From Trichomonas vaginalis G3 (taxonomy: Eukaryota; Parabasalia; Trichomonadida; Trichomonadidae): 64,000 nucleotides of DNA. The notes under the pieces are model-generated. The model searched no databases. It saw only the letters and a program-made list of their open reading frames with translations, and was not told the origin of the DNA. The position numbers and the translations under genes are program-made. This document shows positions 27,831 through 39,188 of this stretch, in pieces; position 1 is the first letter of the stretch; each line of letters opens with the position of its first letter. Where the stretch lies: the NCBI RefSeq assembly GCF_026262505.1, contig NC_067208.1, positions 372,001-436,000 on the forward strand, in the 5' to 3' direction.

Positions 27831-27892
27831 AAAATATGTTTCGCACTTTTTCTGATAAGCCGCAAGCCGATAAAAAGTGTGAATACATATTT
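27831..27892. repeat. 22-bp imperfect hairpin downstream of the WD40-like gene
   Basis: Arms AAAATATGT/TTCGCACTTTTT and AAAAAGTGTGAA/TACATATTTT pair with one gap and one mismatch around a ~20-nt loop that holds GATAAGCC/AAGCCGAT. It could be a small MITE remnant or an RNA 3' structure. Confidence 0.5.
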
Positions 27893-28591
27893 TAATAGAT
27901 TCTGATACTTTTTCTGGCTTATTTTATAAGCTTGTAAAAACTATTGTTGTATGATTATATAAATTTGTTATGTTTGAATAATTATTTACTTGAAAAATTT
28001 TATTACTTGTTGGGCTTCCTTAAAATAGTAAGGCGCTTAATTTTCCAGTAGGAGAATTGACCTATTGTAGAATTGCAAAGTATCTGACCAAACTTATTGG
28101 AATGGGACCAAACGAATTGGTTATGCGTTATCTATTCCTCTTCTGATATTTTTAATTGCAAATGCTTGATTTTCAAACTCTATTTGGTAAAAAAATCATA
28201 TAATTTCGACAAATTATTTTGAAGATGTTTTATTATCGTCTGGAAAAGTGACAAAATTATCATTGTCGTCTAAAAAAGAGATTTTACAAGCATGTTTTGG
28301 TACCTAAATAAAAGAAGATCATCAATTCCATCTATGTATATAGTGTGCAAACACGCATGATATATGGTGTAGTTCTTTATCTGACTAAAAATCAGTATAA
28401 ATTCATTTAAAAAAAAAACTTGATTTTCAAAGATGAAGTCACAAAATTAGGTTCAAAGTTTCATGCCCTAAGATGGAGCAGTAGCTCCACTAACTCCAAT
28501 TAAATCATGTTTAAATGTCACTTTTTGTGTATTTTGGCACTTTTTCTGCAAAAAGCCTTTTTGGCACGCCCGTAAATACAAAAAGCTGATT
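27893..28591. other. Non-coding AT-rich stretch
   Basis: No ORF of note, no structured repeat apart from short A/T runs. Confidence 0.45.
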
Positions 28592-28771
28592 TTTAAACCA
28601 TTTGTTGATTTTGGATTTAAGAAAGAATCATTAAGTGACATCGCACATATATTTGAACGTGCTAACAAGAAAAGAAGAGCCTCTGCACAATCGCAACGAG
28701 CTCGAAAGATTGAAAAGCCAATTAAGTTGGTTAATTCACCAAGATCTGATGTCAGATCTGGAAAAGTATAA
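28592..28771 (+). pseudogene. C-terminal fragment of a WD40-like gene paralogue
   Basis: Sixty codons from FKPFVDFGFKKESLSDIAHI to RSGKV-stop match the end of the gene at 23459-27796 (27611-27796) with about 7 substitutions. The identical stop and 3' flank (AATATTATTTG) indicate DNA-level duplication. No start or upstream sequence is attached. Confidence 0.8.
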
Positions 28772-29044
28772 TATTATTTGTTATTAATATGTTTTCCTAT
28801 ATATTTTTGTATAATTATATAAATTTGTTATGTTTGTTTACTTATATAATTGAAAAAGTTGAAAAAAAAATATTACCAATTTTCCTGAATATAATTTTTA
28901 TTATCAAGATTTACTATTATATGATTGAAAAAGTTGAAAAATCAAGTTATCAAACAAATCAGAATTAAAGTAATTTATACAGAAATATACTTTGAATGAG
29001 TACTTGTAATTATTGAATTTTCTACAGATATATAAATATAAGAT
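28772..29044. other. Non-coding AT-rich stretch
   Basis: Nothing seen apart from A/T-rich sequence following the duplicated 3' flank. Confidence 0.4.
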
Positions 29045-30031
29045 TTAACGTTTAAGTATCAAAACAACAAAAAACTTATGAATAAAGTCATTTCTACAAA
29101 AGAATACTTTAATTGAACATTTAACGATTTTATTCATATTATTGAACAATATTGGATAAAAATCACAAAGATCTGGATAATGATATAGATAGTTATACTT
29201 AGATGTCTCTGCATTATTTTCATTAGTATTAATTGGTTCATTAGATGTTAAATTATCATAGAACGAATTTTTAACATTGACTTCAGAATCATAATTGGAA
29301 TCAAGGTAAAATATTTTTCCATTCCCAAGATTTCCTAATATTGAACATTCATTTAATATCAATTGACCTTGTATATATATAACTCCATTATCATAACTTT
29401 CCTGAAAATTCTTCAAAATATTACAATTTTCAAAATTATAAATATATCCGCTTTGTAGAAAAATTATCGTTGTAGCTGAAGCATTATTACTTTCAATAGT
29501 AGAATAATTCAGTTTCTCGAAGTTTGGAGAAGAGAGAAGTAGTGCAACATTTTGATAACCAATATTTTTACTTATATTTGTAGTTGAAAATCTCATCTTT
29601 CCATAAAATGATAGAAAATAAATGAATCAATTGTTTTACCACATTCACATGCAGAACTTTCATCTACATAGTTTAAGCATTCTGTTGATTCTGTTTTCAA
29701 TCTACAAAGTGAATGTTGACCAACAAAAGCAGAACAGTTATGGGAACAAAATCTATGTTGGACAATAGAACAGTCACGATTATCAATATTCACAACCGCT
29801 CCACTAATATCTGAACTGCAGCTCTCAAAGAAACACTCAGAATGCATGATGTTTGCATTATCTTTAGAATAACTAATAACAGATGTTTTGTGATCTCGAA
29901 ACATACATTGAAATAAGAATATTTCGTTGTTTGAAAAAGAGAAATCTGGATTGATCTTATTATTAACAAAGTTAGTGTTTTCACTGTGAAAATATAAGTT
30001 CCAGACATCTTTTGGAGCATTATCATTATGA
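29045..30031 (-). pseudogene. Beta-helix/PMP-like trichomonad surface protein, frameshifted fragment
   Basis: The frame runs from ~30031 (NDNAPKDVWNLYFHSENTNF) through a Cys-rich segment (HSECFFESCSS, SIVQHRFCSHNCSAF, ECLNYVDESSACECGK). It shifts at 29593/29596 and continues with strand-turn repeats (LLLSSPNFEKLNYSTIESNN, YIYNFENCNILKNF, LILNECSILGNLGNG). Repeated N-x-S/N-C-x-I motifs suggest a right-handed beta helix like polymorphic-membrane-type proteins expanded in trichomonads. The N-terminus and membrane anchor are missing. A second fragment of the same family lies at 31489-33820. Confidence 0.5.
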
Positions 30032-31017
30032 ATAGTTTTGATTATTTTCAGGCGAATTAATTGACATCGAATTAATTTGAGTGCCCAAATTGGGCAATCA
30101 AAAAATTAAGGCTTCTCTCCGGCCAAACAGCTGTATCGTCGTTTGACCTCACATTTTCTCAAGTGCTAATGATTTTTATATATATATATATATATATATA
30201 GTGTTTAAGTGGGGAACTTTGATATTTTTTTCCACATCATAGTAGTTTCACTTTTTGCATATGAACTCTATATTGATTCTGGCTAGAAACTAGAGAAATT
30301 AAAAATTTTCAATTTTTGGCCCATTAAAAGTACCTTTTTGAAAATAAAAAATATTATTATTAATTATGTGTGATCTTTTGTTGTAAACAGAAATTCATCA
30401 AAAGTGACACCTCAGAAAAGCTAAAATATTGAATTTTTGGAACTTTTGATAGAGCACGTTTTTAAATATTAATTAAAGTAAATGTATATTTTGTAAAGAT
30501 TCTTTTTAATAAAAAAATAAAATCTTGAAGAAGAACACAAAATCTTCTGAAAAATAATATCACATAAACTCATATTATTTTCTAATATATAACTATTTTA
30601 TATAAAAATCAAATTCAATGATCTTAAAAGCGAAGGATAAACCTCAAAATTGACGAATATAATGAGTGGGAATATAATGCTTATCTATCATAAAACCATA
30701 TGAAATATCATTTTTGCTTTACGCCTAATTTTTGACGACAATTAGCAAAAAATGTTAAATGTTAACACTCAGTCCATTTGAATATGAAAAATAAAATTGA
30801 CTTTGATTAAATGTTTTTATTTATCATGCAATTCTTCTTGCGACCAAAGATTTGAATAAAATTTCAAAAAATAAGATAGCTTAAAAAAATAATATACGGT
30901 AGTGTTTACTAATAGATGAATAGTATATAAATTCTATTAAAATGGATTTGATCCAAAAAAATATAAAATCAAAAATAATTGTTATAATTTAAATGAAGAA
31001 GTAATTCTATTAAAACG
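30032..31017. other. Non-coding AT-rich stretch
   Basis: Contains a TA microsatellite and long A/T runs. No coding or RNA features seen. Confidence 0.45.
30177..30200. repeat. TA dinucleotide microsatellite
   Basis: Twelve TA units without interruption. Confidence 0.9.
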
Positions 31018-31488
31018 ATTAGAATCAGAGAACCACAAATGAAAGGAGAAAATTCACATATTAATGAAAACGAACCATTTATCAGACAACGAAATCCAAG
31101 ACATGTTATATTACATAACACTAAACGAGTTGTCAATCCAGATATTGACATCAGAGAATATATTCCAGCACAATTTTATTTGGACAAGAAATTTTTGAGC
31201 AAATTCATTGACATTCATGATTCTGAAGTCCAACAATTTCTGAGACGCCTTGCATGTTTCCATGGTGCTTCATTTGATATTACAGATAACGATGCCAATG
31301 CCAATGATAATGATAATGATGATGAATTAATCTATCAAACTGATGATAAAAACAAAAATGAAGAAAATATCAAAGACAAACTTAATTTTATCAAAGAAAT
31401 CAAAGAATATTTGATTAAATATTCACCACATAAACCAAGAGTTTTCAATAAACCAAACTTGAATTATGATTCCGAAAACTATATATAG
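31018..31488 (+). pseudogene. Internal fragment of a WD40-like gene paralogue
   Basis: Matches 27018-27493 of the intact gene, from RIREPQMKGENSHINENEP through IREYIPAQFYLDKKF to VFNKPNLNYDSENY. It has a shorter Asn/Asp repeat and several substitutions in the linker. It ends abruptly at 31488, where a beta-helix surface-gene fragment begins, and has no 5' end. Confidence 0.8.
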
Positions 31489-31642
31489 ATTGTTATATTT
31501 AGATGTCTTGATATTATTTTGGTTAGAAGTTATTGGTTTGTTATCATATACTGTTAAATTATCATAGAATGATTTTTTAACAATGACTTGACCATCAAAT
31601 GGAATATAAAATATTTTTCCTTTTCCAAGATCTCCTAAAAAT

Positions 31643-33072
31643 TAGTCATGTGATTTTATCCCAAGCATATGGGGATTCTAAATTTTTGTCCCTATCGTTA
31701 TCCCAATTGAATTTTTTTTTGGAATTTAAAAATTTTTTTTCTCCATGTAAACTTAAATTTTAATTTTTACCACTAAAATGCAATATTTCAACAAATTAAT
31801 GAGTAATAATATTTTAATTTATAATAAATATTATAAATCTCCTCAATTTAATGTAATTATTGTATTAATTTTTGTTGAAAATATAAAATCTTCAAGTAAA
31901 TGATGTGAATTTAATATTTTTAGAATGTTGTTTAATTGTACTTTATTATAGAGATGTGAAAACTTAAATTTTATAATCCCTGGGATGCACTTTCTTCGAT
32001 TTTTTTTAAATTTTTGGGATAAATTTTGACATCTTTTTTTTTGCTGGCGACCCCCCGTTTAGGGCATCAAAAAAACATGTTGTTTCGTTTCAAGATCGGG
32101 ATATGTTGTGAACCCGACTTCTTTCATTAATGAAGTGATTTCTTAAGTTGAATAAAAACAAATTTGATTGAAATTCATACAAAATTTCTTTTTATCATTA
32201 TTATTTAAGATGCTTTTTTATGTTGAATTGTTAATTTTTTTATTTCCACCTGGGATATTTTGAATTGGGCTAGCCCAATCCCACCTCTCAATTTTCTCTC
32301 AATTGGGCAATGGGGATCCCATATAAAATGTATTGTAACAAAATTTTACATGCATAATAAAGTACAATTAAACAACATTCTAAAAATATTAAATCACATC
32401 ATTTACTGAAGATTTTATATTTTCAACAAAAATTAATACAATAATTACATTAAATTGAGGAGATTTATAATATTTATTATAAATTAAAATATTATTACTC
32501 ATTAATTTGTTGAAATATTGCATTTTAGTGGTAAAAATTAAAATTTAAGTTTACATGGAGAAAAAAAATTTTTAAATTCCAAAAAAAAATTCAATTGGGA
32601 TAACGATAGGGACAAAAATTTAGAATCCCCATATGCTTGGGATAAAATCACATGACTACTTTATTATGCATGTAAAATTTTGTTACAATACATTTTATAT
32701 GGGATCCCCATTGCCCAATTGAGAGAAAATTGAGAGGTGGGATTGGGCTAGCCCAATTCAAAATATCCCAGGTGGAAATAAAAAAATTAACAATTCAACA
32801 TAAAAAAGCATCTTAAATAATAATGATAAAAAGAAATTTTGTATGAATTTCAATCAAATTTGTTTTTATTCAACTTAAGAAATCACTTCATTAATGAAAG
32901 AAGTCGGGTTCACAACATATCCCGATCTTGAAACGAAACAACATGTTTTTTTGATGCCCTAAACGGGGGGTCGCCAGCAAAAAAAAAGATGTCAAAATTT
33001 ATCCCAAAAATTTAAAAAAAATCGAAGAAAGTGCATCCCAGGGATTATAAAATTTAAGTTTTCACATCTCTA
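31643..33072. mobile_element. hAT-like MITE, outer copy carrying an inserted inverted copy
   Basis: Ends are TAGTCATGTG and CACATCTCTA, a short imperfect TIR of the TAGNNATGTG form. Flanks CCTAAAAAT and CCTAAAAT suggest an 8-bp duplication with one extra A. Removing the inner element (31949-32658 plus one 8-bp TSD) leaves an ~712-bp MITE like those at 56734 and 62913. It has no ORF and is non-autonomous. Confidence 0.8.
31949..32658 (-). mobile_element. hAT-like MITE, inner inverted copy (710 bp)
   Basis: Complete reverse-orientation copy beginning TAGAGATGTG and ending CACATGACTA. It is flanked by a perfect 8-bp duplication CTTTATTA (31941-31948 and 32659-32666). Eight-base TSDs and TAG ends are typical of hAT elements. 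Confidence 0.88.
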
Positions 33073-33820
33073 CCTAAAATTAAACATCCATTTAATGTCA
33101 ATTGACCTTGTATCCATATATCTATAACTCCATTATCAGAACTTTCCTGAAAATTCTTCAATATATTACAATTTTCAATATTATATGAATGTTCATTATT
33201 TAGAACAATCATTATATGTATCTCCATTTAGAATAATTATCGTTGAATCTGAAGCATCATTACTTTCAATAGTTGAATAATTCAGTTTCTGGAATTTTAA
33301 AGAATCAATGTATAGTGTAATATCTTCAGAACCAATATTTTTACTTATATTTGTAGATGAAAATCTCACTTTCCATTGGAATGAGAGAAAATTTTGTCGC
33401 CATATGATTTACCACATTCACAAGCAGAACTTTCATTTACATAGTTTAAACATTCTGTATTTCATGTTTTCAATACACAAAATGAGTGTTGACCAGCAGA
33501 AGAAGCAGAACATTTATGGGAACAAAATCTATGTTGGACAATAGAACTATCACAATAAATATGCACAGCAGCTCCATTACTAGAACTACAACTATCAAAA
33601 AAAACACTCAGAATGCATGATTTTGGCATTATCTTTAGAATAACTAATAACAGATGCTTTGTAATCTCGAAACATGCATTGGAATAGAAATAATACATTA
33701 TTTAAAAGAAAGTAAACAGTATTTCTCCTATTTTTAAGAAAGTCCTGGTTATTAACAAAGTTGGTGTTTTCACTCTCAAAATATTAGTTCCAGATATCTT
33801 TTGGAACGTTATCATTATTA

Positions 33821-34370
33821 ATGACTCCAACTATTTTCCTTAGTATATATATATATAACAACAAAAATTCGAAATTTAAAGTTTGGCAGTGGAGAGTGAT
33901 TCAATAATGTACATATGACATATTTCAACTTTTTCGACTTTTTTGAAATCATTCTTTGTTATATAACGAAATTTTACGGATTGCAATAAAAAATTGAAAA
34001 GCATGAACAAAAATGATAAATATAATATATACATTTTATTGGCACTTCAAAAGATCCTAGAATCAAAACAATTTTAAATAATTATAATATTTTCAATATT
34101 TGGGAGAATATTCATTTTTAAAAATAATATTATATTCTGCATTTTTATGCCGTAATTAATATGATTTCAAAGATAGTCATGAATATTTCATGTCTTTTGA
34201 GTTAGCAGGCTTGTCACAGAAAATAATTGACATCAAAAAAAGTGAATTTCAGTTTTCAATTTTATTGAGGAAAAAAAATAAGACTCAAGTTTTTCAATAA
34301 AAACCCTACTTTTTAGCAAGAATCTGTGAATAGTAACAAAATTTCTTGAACATTAAAATGAATAGACTAT
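33821..34370. other. Non-coding AT-rich stretch
   Basis: A short TA run near 33845 and A/T-rich sequence. Nothing else seen. Confidence 0.4.
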
Positions 34371-34480
34371 CATCATCTTCGACGAATCACTGTTCAAGAA
34401 AGATCTGTAAAACTCCAACATTTGAATGATATTGAAGATATTTAAAAGAATCAAGAAAATGAAAACAAAGGAAAGTAAAA
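34371..34480 (+). pseudogene. Small fragment of a WD40-like gene paralogue
   Basis: HHLRRITVQERSVKLQHLND and the following lysine-rich segment match 27526-27612 of the intact gene, with a stop (TAA) inside. Third scattered piece of what was probably one duplicated gene. Confidence 0.7.
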
Positions 34481-34597
34481 CTTGGAATAGTTTAATCTAT
34501 GCATGCATGTTTCTCTTAAGTAAAACGATAGAAGATGTTTGGTCTTTGGCAATTTTTTTTGTCGAAATTGAACCTTTAAATCCTAAATGATAGAATA

Positions 34598-36952
34598 TTG
34601 TACTCTACTAATAGAGTTACAAATATTGAGATCAAATCTAGGTGTGAGATTATTTTTGGACAACTTGGTCCATCGAATTGTGGAAGTCATGCTTTCGAAG
34701 GGAGCAGACGCACTCTCAAATCGGTTACATTTCAAGAGAATTCCAAACTTAATACAATCAGCGACTGTGCATTTTATGGATGTACGGAACTTAATGCAAT
34801 TGATTTTTCAAACTGTAAATTTCTTACAACAATCAACACTTATGCATTCTTTAATTGTCATTCACTAACAAATATATCTTTACCATCTTCAGTACGAGTT
34901 TTGTCAAAATACTGTTTCATTTATTGTTCAAATCTTGAAAATGTTTTCATTTCATCAGATTCTGAATTGCGAACAATAGATTCTGGATGTTTTAAAGGAA
35001 CAATTCTTAAAAATCTTTTTATTCCAAAATACGTCTCATTGATGTATGCAAATAGAGATTCCCCAGAACCACTTCAATCAATTCAATGCGATGAACTAAG
35101 TGAATTTTTTACTTCAGTGAATGGGGTTTTATATACAAAAGATAAAAAATCACTAGTTTTCTTTCCGAGAAATCACTCCAAATCATTCATACTGCCAGAC
35201 TTTATTGAAAATATTGGATATTATGCATTCGGAAATTCTTTGATCGAATCCATTACTTTCACACCAAACGTCAAAACAATTGAAGCATATGCATTTAAAG
35301 GCTCGTTATTAAAATCATTAAATCTTCCGGCTTTCATTAATTTAAATAATTATGGACAATTTCAAAACTGCCAAAACCTAAATGAAATAACAATAGAGAA
35401 TGGAGTCACAACAATTAGCCCAACATGTTTCATGGGGGCAAATATATCTTGTATTGTATTTCCAAATACATTAAGATTTATTGGTATCAATGCTTTTGCA
35501 AATTGTTATAATCTGATTAATGTAACTATCCCCAGGTCAGTTACAGATTTAGGTGGTAGATGTTTCTCTTCGCATACCAACATTACTTTTGAAGAAGGAT
35601 CTCGATTCATAAGAGATGATCAAAATCTAATATATAATTCAAGAACAACCCTGTCTTTATGTTTGAGCGAGAAAGAATCATATACAATACCAGAAGATGT
35701 TGAAAGGATTTATGACAACCTTTTTAGTGAAAATGATAATCTCAAAACTATTGTTTTTGAAGGTGAATCGAAGCTTAAAGCGATAAATGGTGCAGCATTT
35801 TCTAATTGCAGAAATCTAACAAATATTATTCTTCCGAATTCTCTTGAAATTATTGGTCCAGCCGCATTTTTAGGTTGCACATCCATCAGAACAATAAAAT
35901 TTGGAAATAAACTGAAAACAATATTGGGTACAGCATTTTGTGGTTGTACAAGTCTTGAAACGATCGAATTTTCAGAATGTGAAAATGCAACAATTCGAGA
36001 AAGTGTTTTTATTAATTGTAAGAATCTCAAAAATATAATTTTCTCAAATAATATAACATTAATTCAGAATTCATGTTTAGTGAATTGTTGGTCGTTGAGA
36101 GAAATTGTTTTCCCATCTTCATTAGAGAAAATTGATACATATGCATTCAGTAACACAGGAATCATAAACATCACATTCCCATCAGAATCTAAACTGACAT
36201 CTATTGGTTTGGGCTGTTTCAGCAAATGTGTTAATCTTTCACACATCACACTTCCTCCAAATGTCAAACAGATCGGATCCAACTGCTTCGAGAACACGAA
36301 CATCACAACTTTTACAGTTCCAAATAACACCGAATACATGTCAGACTATGTCTTCAAAGGATGCACAAACCTCGTCAAGTTCACAATTCCATCAGATTGC
36401 TCTCTTCGAAACATCGGTAATTTGTTCTTCGAAGGATGTTCATCTCTGTCTGTCATCGAGTGTCCACGAAGTGACTACTTCGCAGTCGATGTCGGTGCTC
36501 TTTACAACAAATCAGAGACTGTCCTCATCTGCTTCCCTCCCGCGTCGCAGATCAAATTCTTCAATCTCCCGCAGACACTTCGCACTAGATCATCAGGTGC
36601 ATTCATCGGTTGTAGAAATCTCATCAGCATCTCTATCCCAGACGACTCCGTTCGGATCATTAAACAATATGCGTTCGCAAACTGCTCTTCACTGACAGCA
36701 ATCAACATCCCTAATTGCGTCGAGAACGTCGAAAGTTCTATCTTCTTCGGATGTGATCATCTTAGGTGTGGAGTCATCATCGAGAACAGGTCAATTTCAT
36801 TTATTCGTAAAATCATTTCTGAATGCCTTCTTAACCCGAAAGCGATATTCTCATGTGACTTTCTTACATGCCAATGCAGAATCATCAACAGTGAAATCAC
36901 ACAATCACTTCTCTATGCATTCACTATTATTCTATATGTAGGATTATTATAA
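34598..36952 (+). CDS. BspA-like leucine-rich-repeat protein (TpLRR type), start uncertain
   Basis: About 784 codons of ~23-residue LRRs of the BspA/TpLRR type: AFYGCTELNAIDFSNCKFL, AFFNCHSLTNISLPSSVRVL, AFSNCRNLTNIILPNSLEII and so on, roughly 25 units. It ends in a Cys-rich stretch and a hydrophobic C-terminus (LLYAFTIILYVGLL). In trichomonads these are large families of surface or secreted adhesion-related proteins. The frame is open from TTG at 34598 but has no ATG before about residue 148. An ATG at 34587 lies in another frame, so the 5' end is probably frameshifted or truncated. The 3' third (from ~36200) is richer in G+C than the rest, which may reflect gene conversion between family members. 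Confidence 0.7.
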   Translation: MYSTNRVTNIEIKSRCEIIFGQLGPSNCGSHAFEGSRRTLKSVTFQENSKLNTISDCAFYGCTELNAIDFSNCKFLTTINTYAFFNCHSLTNISLPSSVRVLSKYCFIYCSNLENVFISSDSELRTIDSGCFKGTILKNLFIPKYVSLMYANRDSPEPLQSIQCDELSEFFTSVNGVLYTKDKKSLVFFPRNHSKSFILPDFIENIGYYAFGNSLIESITFTPNVKTIEAYAFKGSLLKSLNLPAFINLNNYGQFQNCQNLNEITIENGVTTISPTCFMGANISCIVFPNTLRFIGINAFANCYNLINVTIPRSVTDLGGRCFSSHTNITFEEGSRFIRDDQNLIYNSRTTLSLCLSEKESYTIPEDVERIYDNLFSENDNLKTIVFEGESKLKAINGAAFSNCRNLTNIILPNSLEIIGPAAFLGCTSIRTIKFGNKLKTILGTAFCGCTSLETIEFSECENATIRESVFINCKNLKNIIFSNNITLIQNSCLVNCWSLREIVFPSSLEKIDTYAFSNTGIINITFPSESKLTSIGLGCFSKCVNLSHITLPPNVKQIGSNCFENTNITTFTVPNNTEYMSDYVFKGCTNLVKFTIPSDCSLRNIGNLFFEGCSSLSVIECPRSDYFAVDVGALYNKSETVLICFPPASQIKFFNLPQTLRTRSSGAFIGCRNLISISIPDDSVRIIKQYAFANCSSLTAINIPNCVENVESSIFFGCDHLRCGVIIENRSISFIRKIISECLLNPKAIFSCDFLTCQCRIINSEITQSLLYAFTIILYVGLL

Positions 36953-37290
36953 AAATTTTATTTTTATTTTATTTTTAAATTTTTATTTCAAATTATAAAT
37001 TTCTATGATATAAGAAGTTGAATAAATAATAGTCAAAATTGAAGATTATATTGCATACATTTTTTATTTTGTAAACAAGCGTGTCATGCAGAAATGAGAA
37101 TTCGTATGAAATATGAGTCGCATTGATTGCAAATCATGGGATCTATAATGAAACATATGCTTCGTTTCGACTATTAGTATGTATTATATACATGGTTAAG
37201 GGATTGAAAGTATTGTAAAAAATGACAACTTTACATCTGTAAAGTGTCAGAATTTTTTTTAAAAAAATTGCCTATCCGAGTTTTTTATGG
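36953..37290. other. Non-coding AT-rich stretch
   Basis: No genes or repeats noted. Confidence 0.4.
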
Positions 37291-37475
37291 GCGATTGTTC
37301 CTTAGGAAACATATATTTATAATATATGCATCATAAAGAACAATTCCCTCACTGAAGTGAGAAAACTTGTTCGCAATAATTGCGAATTGTGAATAAGTTT
37401 TCTGACCTTTGACAGTATACTAAACGCTATGAGGTACTGATTATATATCAGCGCCTCATAGCCTTTAGTTTTCAG
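37291..37475. repeat. Small array of three degenerate hairpins
   Basis: Three stem-loops in 185 bp, at about 37291-37348, 37360-37403 and 37421-37472. The first two resemble, in inverted order, the hairpins at 39928-39990 and 40004-40040 of the large array. The third resembles the one at 39431. It looks like an older, diverged copy of that array. Confidence 0.65.
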
Positions 37476-37502
37476 TAGATAATTAGGAAACTTTGTCAGG
37501 TA

Positions 37503-37508
37503 TCATTA
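37503..37508 (+). promoter_or_regulatory. Initiator-like TCATTA
   Basis: Matches the parabasalid Inr, with the A about 9 nt before the ATG at 37514, the typical spacing. Confidence 0.35.
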
Positions 37509-37513
37509 AAATT

Positions 37514-37663
37514 ATGATTAAAATTCCTGAACGAAAACTATCAAAAGCAAGTCATAAAAAATATAAATATAAGATTCATAATGTAAAAAGGGTGCGTGCG
37601 AAGCATCGATGGAATAATTTCAAAAAAGATTCAAATTTAAAGAGAATACGGCAATATTTTTAA
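37514..37663 (+). CDS. Short basic ORF (49 aa)
   Basis: Encodes a very basic peptide (MIKIPERKLSKASHKKYKYK, then RVRAKHRWNNFKKD) closing with a normal stop. An Inr-like TCATTA lies directly upstream. The family is not recognised. It could be a genuine small gene, the first exon-like remnant of a mobile element, or chance. Confidence 0.3.
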   Translation: MIKIPERKLSKASHKKYKYKIHNVKRVRAKHRWNNFKKDSNLKRIRQYF

Positions 37664-38519
37664 ACAAAATTTTGGGGGATATCTCGACATGTTTAGTTTA
37701 GTTATAGCCTCAAATTGAAGATAATGTAGCAATGATCATGAGCCTTAAAAAGGCACATTTCTCTCATTTTGCTGATACTGCCGCATGAATGTACCTTTCC
37801 TCGAAAATTAAGCCCCCGATTTTCAATCAATAATATTAATAATAAAAACTAATTTCACTCGAAAATATCCTTAAAGAAACCAGTTCGTGATAGGTAAAAA
37901 ATTCGGCTATCTTTTGGATAATAAAATAAATTATAAGAATTTTCAAAATCAAAAGCTTTGATGTTATAGACCGAAAATAGATTTTTTCGGTTTTCTCTTC
38001 AAATAATTGAAAGAATGATACTATTATAGGTTTATTATATTATATAGCATATAATCATGCTATAGCCGAAAATTATAAGTTTTGAGAAGATTGAATATAA
38101 CACAAATAAATTTGAATGTAAGTTAAATTGCTTGTTGTTTTTAATAGCTATTTAATGAGAAATCCAATATTGCAAAATTCAAATTGAATGATTGAAAGAA
38201 CAGAAAAAGTCATTCTTTTCAATTTCGAATATGTTTCATTGTATTTATAATTATATGGCAAATAAGATATTTAAACTTGATTTTTGAAGGAAAATTCACA
38301 AAATTGAATAAATTCGAATAATTTTTATTCAAAAATAAACTAGTTATTTGAGTTTAATACTAATTATCTATTCAAACTACAAAGTTTGTAATTTAAAATA
38401 TTTTGTGAGATCAGATTGAATTAATTCAAGGTTCTTTTCAATTAATATTAATAACCATATTACGCATTTTCGAACATTCTAAACCAAATATATAAAAATG
38501 GGAGACGAATGTTAAATTT
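37664..38519. other. Non-coding AT-rich stretch
   Basis: About 850 bp with stops in all frames. No repeat recognised. Confidence 0.45.
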
Positions 38520-38769
38520 GCTAGACATGGGGGAGTTGTCTGCAAAGTTTTAGCTCTTATCTCTAACAAAAAATTAATTTTAAAAAAAATGACCGAATAC
38601 GTTTCACAGCGAGAAAAAAATAAAAGGCAAGATAGAATTTTCTAGACATAAAGAAGTTGTTTACCGAGTTTTAGCTCTTATCTCTAACAAAAAATTAATT
38701 TTTAAAAAAATGACCGAATACGTTTCACAGCGAGAAAAAAATAAAAGGCAAGATAGAATTTTCTAGACA
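38520..38769 (+). repeat. Two tandem ~121-bp repeats
   Basis: Units begin CTAGACAT at 38520 and 38642, with a third start at 38763. They share TTTTAGCTCTTATCTCTAAC and GACCGAATACGTTTCACAGC. They abut the outer edge of the large palindrome. Confidence 0.85.
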
Positions 38770-39188
38770 TAAATGTTGCATGCTAAGTAGTGTCAACGAT
38801 AGAAATTGAGATCCTATTAATCGTCGAGGAAGTACGATTATTTTTTGGGCGAAAAGTATCTTAAAATATGATTATTAATATGTTTTTAAAATAAAAAATT
38901 TGAAAGTTAATTTGAGATTCTCATATAATTTTTTGAATGAAAAAAATAAATATAGTCTATATGAGTTCTTGAATAATCACACTTGAGATATATCTAAAAA
39001 ATAATTAAAAATAGAGTTTGAGAAGACTTTTCAAGGTGTAATGAAAAGTGTGATATAGAAAATAATTATAGATATTTTAATTTTATATATTGTGCTAAGC
39101 ATTATATTAAATTTTTAGGAAAAACACTTTTCATAAGTATTCAATATTTGAAAATACGCTCCAAAAAAGAATAGATTCTTTTATATTC

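Larger units (their letters stand above)
31489..33820 (-). pseudogene. Second beta-helix surface-protein fragment, split by a MITE
   Basis: 31489-31642 and 33073-33820 together resemble 29180-30030 (blocks with ICCDSSIVQHRF-type and CSHKCSA-type Cys motifs, and the same strand-turn repeats). Numerous frameshifts and stops. The MITE at 31643-33072 sits where the undisturbed copy reads TTTCCTAATATTGAACATTC (~29331). Confidence 0.5.

Noticed and set aside
32040-32290. G-rich tract (GGGG/CCCCCC) as a telomere-like or quadruplex signal
   Set aside because: It is an internal part of each MITE copy and shows a single run, not a repeat.
35710-36708. Several ORFs of 68-163 codons on both strands within the LRR gene
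   Set aside because: Overlap a long, well-supported LRR frame and have no recognisable content.
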